A DNA stretch of 64,000 nucleotides. Source: Rotaria sordida. Lineage: Eukaryota; Rotifera; Eurotatoria; Philodinida; Philodinidae. The stretch lies in contig CAJNOL010001010.1 of the NCBI GenBank assembly GCA_905250125.1, forward strand, positions 23,256-87,255, written 5' to 3'. This document shows, one piece after another, positions 13,066 through 23,451 of this stretch (its first letter is position 1; each line of letters begins with the position of its first letter). Position numbers and translations under genes: made by a program. Under the pieces are notes generated by a model that saw only the letters and a list, made by a program, of their open reading frames with translations, ran no database searches and was not told the origin of the DNA.

Positions 13066-13114
13066 GGGTGTGGATACCGTCGAAGAGACAACTGATGCCT
13101 ATACACCTACATCC
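13058..13114. repeat. Inverted telomere-like array
   Basis: GGGGTGTGGGTGTGG is followed, after about 25 bp containing GAAGAGAC, by the complementary-type CTATACACCTACATCC. It abuts the right end of the foldback at 12750-13065. Confidence 0.65.
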
Positions 13115-14988
13115 ATTCTTCTTAATGAATATTACTAGACTAAAATCTTACCTGTAACTTTTCGTAAAATTTGTCCATCGAACAATATCAAAAGTAATTC
13201 TATCTAAAAGAATCAAGTTTATTAGAGTCAAACAAAAAACGATTCTTTAACAAGTCTTTATATATACTAACATGTCTTTAGAAAGTCAAGTGATGAATAA
13301 GAAAGTTTGTTACCTACAGAGAAAGTTGGATATTATCATTGACAACTATATGACGTTGACTAGCCTGCTATTATCTACTGCGTGTTTTGTCAATAAATAA
13401 TACAAGATAACTATTTCTCTCTCATAGTCCACGAAATTCAGAGTTGTTTGTTGGTGTAATATGAATCCATCGACAAGGATAATTTTTAAAAAATTTCCAG
13501 TTCATGTCTCCTTTAAACGAATGGGTGTGTATAGCGGATTGTTCCTAACAACCTCACATTCTCCCCACCTATCCCCCTATTGAAAAACGTATTCGGATGC
13601 TTTAAATTTCAAGGAAGATTCTGAAATATTTAAGAATCTTCTAACTCTTTTAATTATTTTCGTTCAGCACCTTTGATTTCGATTGCTAAGTTCTGTAATA
13701 GTGATGAAGGAGAAGTTCCAAAACTTCATTCTGTACGACTTCTCTGTATATTTATCATAGTCAATCAATATGAACTTCTTTTAAATGATGAAACATTAAC
13801 AATACGCCTGTGTAGATGCATTTTGATTAGAATATGTTACTAAAACATTGTCACAGTTTATTCTGTTCTTTGTCTTGACATTTGTTATATTTTGGCTGCG
13901 ATCACTAAACAACGATTGATTATTGACATCAATAAAAAAAAATATATATTTGTATTTATTTAAAATAAAAACAAGAAGAGAATCAAAATAATATTTAATC
14001 TTTGTAGTTGAATCTTTAATCAATCCTGTGCCAATATATACGTCACGGCTCACTGCTCTTCTTTTTTCCTCTTCCTCTCTCTATTGTTCTCTCTGTGTTG
14101 TCTCTCTTTGTTTCTCTATCATATATAAGCTTGTGTTGAATGTGCAATAGACACATTCTGGAGATGTGAAGTAGCTAACAAACATCATTGCCGAGTAGCG
14201 GCTAGCTACTCCTCCAGTCTGTCATAACATCTCTCTCTCATATTTATCGTTACATCTACGTGTGAACAAGTAAATAATCAAGTACAAAAGTTTGATACTG
14301 ATCGAAATTGATAATTTTTGAAAATGAACATTGTTTTTAATATTTTTCATAATAATCTTAAATAATTAACCGGATTATAAAAAACAAATTGAATAAAATT
14401 CACTTTTTGTCAATTTTACATCAAAGATTCTCTTTTTTTTATTTGAATATTTCAACATTATTTAAATATTTTCTGTTCATTATTATAGTGTTGAAAATTT
14501 TCGCAATTTATCTTTTAAAATAGACAAATGTGAAAGATGATCTAAACTAGGATTTATTGAACGATTCAAAATTCTCGATACATAGTTAAAAATGATGTAA
14601 AAGACATGAAATTCATCATGATAAAATATTAAAATAATCGATAAAAGAAAAAATTTGTCATATCGAAATGATGAAATTTATCCGAAATAGAGAAAAACTA
14701 GATTTTTTTATTCTCGATTCTTATTTTTTATGTGAAAAACAATAATAAAGAAATATCATATCGAATTTTCTTCAAGAATATGACAACAAAAAACAAAACA
14801 ATATTCGATCATTCAATCTAATTTCAATTCACATATTGATTTGATCAACGATTTGTTTTATTTGACTATCAATAAAATGTTTGTGAGGTTTTCAACAGAC
14901 CAATATTTTGTAAATCAATGTCTGAAAATATCTCTTAAGATAATTTTGATTGACATGAATCTATTTGATTTTTATAGAAAATTCATTT
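13115..14988. other. Intergenic DNA
   Basis: No gene could be supported. Open stretches at 13796-14053 (-) and 14841-15023 (+) lack motifs. A pyrimidine-rich (CTCT) run lies at about 14050-14125. Confidence 0.45.
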
Positions 14989-15045
14989 GGGCGTATGTGA
15001 ATGTGGCTATGAGAAGAAGATAAATACAAGCACACGCACACCCTC
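14989..15045. repeat. Inverted telomere-like array
   Basis: GGGCGTATGTGAATGTGG, then the spacer GAGAAGAAG, then CACACGCACACCCTC. It lies about 270 bp upstream of the EF1A-like start codon. Confidence 0.65.
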
Positions 15046-15312
15046 ATGGTGTTCAAAACATCCCGACAGTTTTCATAGTCTTCGGAAATGAAGTTCAATC
15101 ATTATGAAACACTCATAATTTCATCATCCTTTTGCGTTCTATTGACAATATTTTTTTTATATTGCATCTTTCTTTTCTACACATGTCAGTCGTAATTTCA
15201 TCATTGCAAATGGCTATTATGTAAGATTGATGTATTTGAGACGCATTTTTTATATACATTTCTAATCATAATTCTTTCATCGAATTAGAATAACATCAGG
15301 TAATTTTCATCA

Positions 15313-17189
15313 ATGGGTAAAGAGAAAACTGGTATTGACATTATTATTATTGGTGATGCTTACTCGGGCAAGTCAACCTTGCTTGAACAATTGATTTACA
15401 AATGTGGTGGTGTTGACAAGCGAACCATTGAGAAATGCGAAAAATTATCCGCCACTGCGGTTAGTTGTTCTATGCCTATCTAGTTTTATGCAATATTTCG
15501 TTGTCTGATAGAGAGATCGACCTCCATTCAAGCATGCTTCAGAATTATTAAAATATTATATCTCACAATCAAATATTATCACCATCGATATGGTGTTGAA
15601 TAGATTCGCGAGTGCAAAGTACAACGTCACTACCATTGGCACTCCAGATTATCGTGATGTTCTCAATATGATCAAGAATATAGTTCGAGTAAGTCGGAGC
15701 CTTTGCTGATTTCTTGCTTGTTTTTAAACTGGTAGTATGCTTGAACAAAAATTTTCTTACAGCGAAATGATACGTTTGTAGATTTCTACCATTGACTATT
15801 GAAAGAAGATATTGACTGTATCTTTTATCTGTTTGTTAGGCCGATTGTGTAGTGTTAATGGTATCTGCATGTATTGATGAGTTTGAGAATTCCATCTCTG
15901 AGAACGGTCAAACACGTCAACAAATTTTATTTGCCTACATGTTAGGTGCCAAGCAAATGATTATTGCTGTGAATAAGATGGATGCTGACACTGTGTCCTA
16001 CTCCGAAAATCGTTTCAATCAAATCCAAATTGAACTATCTACCTATTTAAAACAAATTGGTTATCCATTCGAGAACGTCGTATTTGTTCCCATCTCTGCT
16101 TGGAATGGAGATAATTTGGTCACAGTATCGAACAAAACGGCCTGGTTCACTGGCTCGATCATAGAACGTCAAGAAGGCAATGTTATCTGCAAAACTTTCC
16201 TGGAAGCTATTGATACAATTGTTGTTCAGCGTCAACAATTTATCGATAAGCCACTCCGTTTGCCATTACAGAATGTCTATAAAGTACGTGGCATTGGAAC
16301 AGTCGCTATGGGTCGAGTCGAGACCGGTGTATTGAAAACAAATATGATTGTTAGCTTTCCTCCATTGAATCTGACGGCTACTGTTCGATCGATCGAAATG
16401 TGCTACGAAACTCTCACAGGTGATTAAACGTTCATTCGATCAACCAATAACATGGTTATTTTTAGAGGCTTTTCCAGATACTATTGTTGCCTTTAATATC
16501 AAAAATATTAATGCAAAAGAATTACGACATGGTCTCGTCTGTTCAGACATGCAGAATGATCCGGCTCGAGAGACTACAACCTTCATTGCTCAGGTAAAAT
16601 TAGACAAATCCCACTGACAAACCGTACCAATGGTAAATTAGAAAGTCATAGATCCACTATAGATACTTTATCATGACGTTTTCTTCATCCAATTTATATT
16701 GAGAATAACCTTAAATTTGAACGAAAAAATATACTGTTTCGAATGCAGATAGAACGTTGTTCCTATTGAAGTGAATTGAAAATTTATTTAAGTTGTAACG
16801 AAAACATGTAGAGCGTTTCTTTTTTTAAAAAAAAGTAGTTCTCTTTTATTTATTTTCACAGCACGTCTCGCTTTTTTTCTTAGATTTTTATGCTCAATCA
16901 TTCGGGTCAAATTGAACAAGGTGATCATCTTATAGTCCACTGTCATACGGCACGTTTTGCTTGTCTACTTATTGAATTAATTGATAAAATCGATCATCAA
17001 ATAAGTGAAATAATTCAAGTGTATCCACAATCAATCAAATCAGGCGATCTTGCTACAGTGAAAATGATTCCGTTGGAACCTGTTTGCGTTGAAAAATTTG
17101 ACGATTATCCATCATTAGGCTATTTCATTGTGCGTGACAAGAATAAAATAATGGCCATTGGCATCATCAACGATGTTGAAAAGGTATGA
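15313..17189 (+). CDS. Divergent EF1A-like protein lacking GTPase catalytic residues
   Basis: Five exons (15313-15459, 15533-15688, 15840-16419, 16466-16593, 16884-17189) join in frame to 438 residues; normal eEF1A has about 460. It starts [10 protein letters not shown] and keeps [18 protein letters not shown] (146-149), [21 protein letters not shown], the [14 protein letters not shown] block and the C-terminal [12 protein letters not shown]. All three EF1A domains are therefore present. The P-loop reads GDAYSGKS (14-21) instead of GHVDSGKS. The switch-II DAPGH motif is TPDY with Tyr89 at the position of the catalytic His. The effector stretch before GITID (KAERERG) is shortened and replaced. 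Guanine recognition may survive while hydrolysis and aminoacyl-tRNA delivery probably do not. The open frame across five exons argues against a dead copy. A neofunctionalised paralogue is likely. Confidence 0.88.
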
Positions 17190-17694
17190 TGACGACAACA
17201 GTTTGAGAACAATGATTCGCCTATCTCTATGTTAACCATTGCTCTGATACAGTTTTTGTCATCAAAATAAATCAAATGTTTTCATATTGATATAATTGAC
17301 CAACTGACAGACTTAGAAGAAGCAGAAGAGTATCGAAGGATGTGAGGGTCTTCTTTTTATTCTCAGCCTGTGACGAGGATCATCTATTCCTACAATTCCT
17401 CATTCTCGATTGTTTAGTTTATTCCCTTCAATCGTGTAAGATGATATCAATGTAAATATATCATTACAAAGCTGTTTCAATTCGCAGTGATTACTGAAAT
17501 ATCGATTAAATTTTATTCATATAAAAAATGCGACATTGTTGAAGATGTTTATAGATAAAATTGATAAGATGTACATTGTCATCTGATATAGTGCCGAATC
17601 AGAAAGGAAAATGAGACAAGTGAAATTTTGCCTTTCTATCAACATGATGACAAAGCTTGCAAAGGTCGTTCTCATCATGTAATATGATCACTAG
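17190..17694. other. Intergenic DNA downstream of the EF1A-like gene
   Basis: Nothing recognisable is seen here. Confidence 0.5.
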
Positions 17695-17755
17695 AGCGTG
17701 AGTGTGTTACTTCTCTTCAAGTACAGTCAAACTCATACCCACATCCACACCCTCA
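17695..17755. repeat. Inverted telomere-like array
   Basis: GCGTGAGTGTG, then a spacer with CTTCTCTTC (the same spacer motif in reverse), then CCCACATCCACACCCTC. Confidence 0.65.
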
Positions 17756-19550
17756 ATAAATCAGGTCTTTCATTATCTTTACTACTAAAGGCCACGAAGA
17801 TACCTATCGAGTAGAATATCGAAATAGGATGAAAATTTGATCGATCAAGTTGAAACTTGCAAGAAGGATTACTAATTTTGTCCTCTATAATTGCTGAAAG
17901 TTTTACATCAAACGATCTTTGTTTTTTAAATGTGCCAAAATCATCCGAAGTCCTGTTCACTCCATATCGTAGAGAAAATAGTACTATTTTGTGATAACGC
18001 TTGTCAGGTCAAACTTCAAGATCTCAAACTTTTGATTGCATGATCAAGCAGCACTAACGTAGTAGTCTTTGAGAAAAAAAAGCCTATTGCGAAGATAGGC
18101 GACTTTGGGATCTAACATATCAGGAGAGCAGGACTATAGTAAAAAATTCAATAAATAATTTTTCACAACATAGTCATGATTGGACTTGATAGTCGTATAG
18201 TCCATCTTAAAATGTATGTCTGGTAAAAATTTCAGAACTCTATCACGTACTGGTGAGAAGGTATCGTGAAAACATCTTAAATGAAAAATTGACAAAAAAA
18301 AACTATTAAATTGATATAAAGCTATTTTTGATACTTTTAGAGGAATTACCATATCTCAGCTAAAACTCATTCTTTAGATCTAAAAATTTGGTCATATACC
18401 TAAAACAATTTACTATACAGGATGAGAGAATTTTCATCTAAATCTAAAATTTTCGATTGAGCAAGTTCGGTCGTGGCTCTCGTGAAGTGACTCTTAGAGT
18501 GTAGATAGTGGAATTACTTCAAGTACATTAATTTATTCAATTATGCAATCTAAAAGAAAAGCAGACAAAAATAAAAAACACTTATTAAATTTAGAACACT
18601 TATTTGTTTTAAAATCAATTGATTTGAAAGAATACTTGAAATCTGCTTCACTAGTGTTCGAAAAAGTTGTAGGACAAAATAAAAACACAAATAATATTGA
18701 TCAAACAACTGCAGATGTACATTTAGTCGAAGATGAAGATACAGACGGTTGAACAAGACTATTAATTGTAGAAAAATGAGCTTATTCAACCTTTTCATAT
18801 AGCCGATTCATTTCTCTCTTTATTTGAAAGACACCTTAGACTGATTCTTATATACGTGATAATGAAAATGATTATGATGTTGTGATCGATCATTAACAAA
18901 AGTAATTCTTGTGATAGGAAAAAAAAACTTCTTGAATATAAACCATATCATCGTGTTGATCTTCAGTTTTATAAATGAAAAGCATTGCATTCAGCACAAA
19001 ACAAGTATGTTTACTTTTTAATTTATATAAATAATAATGTTCTCTATATTGTTTTAAACTATTAGATAATTTATATTGATTCATTCAATAATCTTTGACT
19101 TACAATATATCAATCGAACAATCATAATGATCTAACAAAACTACCATACCGTGTTTATGTACAATATCGAATTATTAGTACATAAAAACTAGTATATGTT
19201 TATATTTTCTCATTTCAGTCATGTGTGTGTGTATAGTTTTTGAATTCTACTTCTAATCATTGTCTGTCTGATAGGCACATTTTTTGATTGTTTTCTTGTT
19301 GTACTATTGTAATATTTAGTTGTATGTGATAAATTCTATTGAACTATAATACACATAACAAGAACAAACATTTTTGAATTCTATAAATATTTGATTATAT
19401 ATAATATTAGAAATAATGTAAAAAAATCATGTTTTTATTCATATCTTTTCACACAAATCAAATACATTCATTATTAGTAAAAATCTGTTAGCATTATATC
19501 TATAGGATATCACATCCACACGTGGTATTATTTCGTTGCTCATTCTTACT
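17756..19550. other. Intergenic DNA with a small unassigned open frame
   Basis: A 69-codon frame at 18543-18752 (+) starts at an ATG and encodes a Lys-rich N-terminus (QSKRKADKNKKH) and an acidic tail (EDEDTDG). I do not recognise a family, and it may be a transposon fragment. The rest shows no gene. Confidence 0.3.
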
Positions 19551-21578
19551 ATCTACTTCAGGCTTGCCAAACCTCCTGATTTGACCAGGAGACTCCTGAT
19601 TTTTGGACTTTTCTCCTGATAGAAAATCTCCTGATTTCAGGAGCTGATTTCCAACAATTTCTCCTGATTTTTAGTTTTTTTCCTACTTGGTTGTTAGCGA
19701 TAGTTTGAACCAATAAGGGAGTTAAAAGGAAAAAAGAGAACTATCGCGGTAATTAATAGTTATAGTAACGAATAAGAAAATACTTGCTTTTATTTCATTT
19801 TTCTCTAAGAAAAATCATCAATTACATAACCTAATTGTATACAAAATATTTGTTTTACTGGAGATAGCAGAAAAGTACATGTTACTGTCTGGAAAACAAA
19901 ATCTTGAAAATCAAAAAAGAGACCGATAGACAAAACTTTAAATGACCAGCCAAGATGTCTCTCATCTGGAAAGAATTTTGCATTTCGTGGGAATCACGTC
20001 GGATCCATTTTAGCTCAGAATAGGACAATATCTTGAATAACATAGCAAGATTCTTGTATTTCATTTTCATTATTAGTATGGAGTTGCTATAGGCTCATTT
20101 GCATTGCTATTTTGTCGTCAAAGTTTGATAGAAATTACAAACATGAAAAGAATGAATAGATGTATAATACAATAAAAAAAAATGAAGGCACCAATAAAAA
20201 AGAAGCAGAAGTAATAGTCATTTCGGTAAAATGTCCATTTAATAGATCACAAAAGGCTTAAGAGAAAAATAACTTTCTTTATTAAAAGTTAACTTGTTTT
20301 TATAGCATATTAACGGTATAAAAAGCTCATTGCAAAAATGAGCGAAGAAGCACATGTGCGCAATTCATATAGTGATGTAAGAAACAAAGAATGATCGTCT
20401 TTTTTCCAACTCTGGTAAGAGTCTATCGTTCTATTAATTCATATACAAGGTATCCCAAAATTATAGGGACCCTTTTATTTTTGGAATTTTTCAACAAAAA
20501 CGGATAGCTAAGTCAAATTCAAATGGTGATTTGGATAGTCCTTGAAATCCTCTATCGAATACAATATGGACCAAAATTTTCAAAGAAGCTTTGTGCAGAA
20601 AGTCTTTTAGAAAACTGTTTCCTAGAAATTTTGAGTTCTGGAGGAGTTTAACAAAAAATAGTTTAAATAGAGTCTTTTGCAAGAGCATAAAATTCTGAAC
20701 AAAATGAGGAGTCGCCCAGCTCTCTACGATGTTTTGCTGCCAAGTTGTAAGAATTAGAAGAACTCAACAAATTGCATAATTTATCAAAGGACCGCTAAAA
20801 AATCGGCTAAAAACATATTTTGTTGGTTTTTCTTATGCGTATAACTTTGCGACGAAGCATCATGGATAGCTTGGCGACCCCTCATTTTGCCAAGAACTTT
20901 TTTCTCTTTCGGATGACTATATTTAAAAATATTTTTCTCACAGTCCTCTAGGACCTGAAATTTCAGTGGAACGGTTTTCTTGGAAACTCTCTTCGCAAAG
21001 TTTCCTTGAAAATTTTGGCCCATACTGTATTCGATAGAGAATTTCAAGTGCTATCTAAATCACTACTTGAATTTGACCTAGCTATCCGTCTTTGTTAAAA
21101 AATTCAAAAATAAAAGGAAACCTATCATTTTGGGATACTCTATAAATACTTTTACTTAAATTTCACAATGGAAAAGAATTTTGACTGATAGATCAGAATA
21201 AAAAAGAATCTGGAAAGAATGGAGATAAGAATATTAACTGGCCAAGTGTATATAATAGATATAACTAAAAAAAAATGTTTTCGTGATTCTTTTCTTCTAT
21301 ATAGCAAAAAACATTACTTGTCATAGAACACAAGTGACAATAATATCATTTGTATTAAATTATTGATCATCAAGTAGATAGGAAAGAGATAAAAGTGCTT
21401 ATGTGAGCGAAAATTCCAATTTTCTACGAAAAAATCACCTAATCTTCTCTTAACTTCAAATAGAAAACCTCCTGATTTTTCTCCTGATTTATAAAAGAAA
21501 TTCTCCTGTTAAACTCCTGTTTTTTTAATAAAAAACTCCTGATTTCCAAAATTTCGATTTGGCAAGCCTGATCTACTT
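19551..21578. mobile_element. hAT-like non-autonomous DNA transposon, 2.0 kb, with 8-bp target duplication
   Basis: The element itself spans 19559-21570. Its termini are CAGGCTTGCCAAA and TTTGGCAAGCCTG, a perfect 12-13 bp inverted repeat. The direct 8-bp repeat ATCTACTT flanks it at 19551-19558 and 21571-21578. An 8-bp duplication with CAG...CTG ends is the hallmark of hAT elements. The subterminal 100-150 bp on both sides carries many copies of CTCCTGATTT in the same strand sense. No transposase frame is visible, so it would need one in trans. A second foldback (20446-21140) is inserted inside. Confidence 0.88.
20446..21140. mobile_element. Foldback element nested in the hAT-like element, flanked by TATA
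   Basis: The left end CAAGGTATCCCAAAAT is matched in reverse complement by the right end (rc GAGTATCCCAAAATGA). Arms of about 280-300 bp share AACGGATAGCTAAGTCAAATTC-like sequence and CTATCGAATACA with moderate divergence. TATA lies immediately outside both ends (20442-20445 and 21141-21144), consistent with TA-type target duplication of mariner/Tc1-like elements. There is no coding capacity. Confidence 0.82.
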
Positions 21579-22091
21579 ATAATGACGATGTTGGTAAAAA
21601 CCTTGACAACAATGCAAATAACATTGATCCATTTTATTATATAAGTTTATCTTTGTTTGTTCTTCTTCTTCCTCGACTTGCTGAGATAGCGATGCAAACT
21701 TCAAAAGATAACAAAACATAATGACTTGAGCAAAACAACCAATTCAGCAAAAAAAAGAGAATGATCTCTATCGAAAAACTAAAGAAATTTCTGTTGTATC
21801 TTCAGAAAAAAATATGTTTTAAACATTTTTATATTAATTAAAAAAGGAATTTGCTTTCTTTCTTGCTTTCACACTGTATTATGATTAAAATAAATACTTT
21901 ACTAGAAAAAATGTCACAATAGAAACAAGTAGCTTCGTTTTTTCTTTTTCATTTTGGTTTGTCTTTTGGTAAGAGGCCTATTTTATTGATTCAAGATATC
22001 TTGCACATAGAAACATAGACAAAGATAAAAGAATTTTCTAATGAGACCAGATAAAAGCAAACGAAAAATAAAAAACAATGAAAACAAACAA
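21579..22091. other. Intergenic DNA
   Basis: No gene is seen. It is AT-rich spacer between two transposon regions. Confidence 0.5.
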
Positions 22092-22991
22092 TATACAAGG
22101 TGGTACAAACGCCACTTTACCCAAAAAAAATTGAATATCTCCTTTAGAGCTCAAGCAAATGAGCTGACTTTTTTATCAATGATAGAGGCATGTACAAGCT
22201 TTATATCCATAAAGGCATGCCTAGAGAGACTCTTTGTTAGGTATCGCTATTGACCTCAATAAGAAAAATTTTATTTTTTCACTGATAGAAAAAAAAAACA
22301 GTATACTTAACAGAAGGTCTCTCTAGGCATGTCTTTATGGATATGAAACTTGAACACACCTCTATTGTTGGTAAAAAAGTCAGCTCGTTTGCTCGAGCCG
22401 TGATGGAAATATTCAATTTTTGTTTTGGTAAACTGACTTTTGGACCATCCTGTATATGGCCCAAAAGTCACGATACCACAAAAAAAATTAAATATCTCCG
22501 CTACCGCTCGAGCAAACGGACTAATTTTTTTGCCAATAATAGAAGCATGTTCACGCTTTAAGCTCATACGGATAATATTGGAGAGAGCCTTTATAAAGTA
22601 CCACTAATGATCTCAACAAGAAAAATTTTACCTTTTCACAGATAGGATAGTAAACAATATACTTAACAGAGGATCTCTCTAGGCATGTCTTTATGAATAT
22701 AAAGCTTGAACACACCTCTATCATTGATAAAAGAATCAGCCCGTTAGCTGAAGCCGTAGTGGAGATACTCAATTTTTTTCGACACAGCAACTTTTTTTTC
22801 TAACTGTGAAAAAGTAATTTTTTTTGTTGTGGTCAATAGTGATACTTAACAAAGAGTCTCTCTAGGCATGCCTTTATGGATATAAAGCGTGAACATGTCT
22901 CTATCATTGATAAAAAAATCAGCTCATTTGCTTGTACTATAAAGAAGATTTTCAATTTTTTTGGGTAAAGTGACTTTTGCGCCACCCTATA
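22092..22991. mobile_element. Nested cluster of mariner-like MITEs (TATA-flanked)
   Basis: The outer ends read ACAAGGTGGTACAAACGCCA (left, from 22095) and rc ATAGGGTGGCGCAAAAGTCA (right, to about 22988), with TATA at each border. An internal head-to-head junction at about 22440-22475 (GGACCATCCTGTATATGG) is another pair of the same ends. A motif including GATAGAGGCATGT and CATGCCTAGAGAGA occurs five times, in the order +, -, +, -, -. That fits one palindromic element with further copies inserted in it. All open stretches here are translations of the repeat, not genes. Confidence 0.8.
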
Positions 22992-23451
22992 TGAAGCAAT
23001 TCATTTTGAGATTGTATTCATAATCTTTCGTTTTTTTCTCTTCTACGAATGACGATCGATCAATAGTGTAATTATTCATTTTTTTTGGACGGATTCTTCG
23101 TTTTCATGCCAGATGAACAGAGATTTCATTCGTCACATGTTTTGTCATTATCATTTCGTCAGTAACAAAACTCTTGAAATAAAAAACAAAAACGAACAAA
23201 CAAAAGATTGAGATAAGAAATCCTTCAAGTCTTCTATAGTAATAACAACAATAAACCAAAAAATAGAAAGTATCAACACGAAAGAAGAAAAAACCAAAAT
23301 AAAAACTATCTACAAGGAGAAAGAGACGAATTCTGTTTTTGTTTATTCTTTCTTTCTTTCTTTTCATCACCATCCAACAAGTATTTAGATTTTTATTTAT
23401 TCATTCATTTACGAAAAACAGAACACCATTATTATTATCAACATCATCCAA
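22992..23451. other. Upstream region of the ART-TPR gene
   Basis: This is AT-rich sequence with CT-rich tracts (TTCTTTCTTTCTTTC near 23347-23361) before the start codon. No distinct promoter element is identified. Confidence 0.4.

Noticed and set aside
12606-13138. Two opposite-strand frames with matching peptides around NFCLHFDT/NFCLHLDT
   Set aside because: They are the two arms of one foldback read on opposite strands.
22041-22790. Several overlapping open frames with similar peptides on both strands
   Set aside because: The similarity comes from inverted copies of a MITE motif, not from a gene family.
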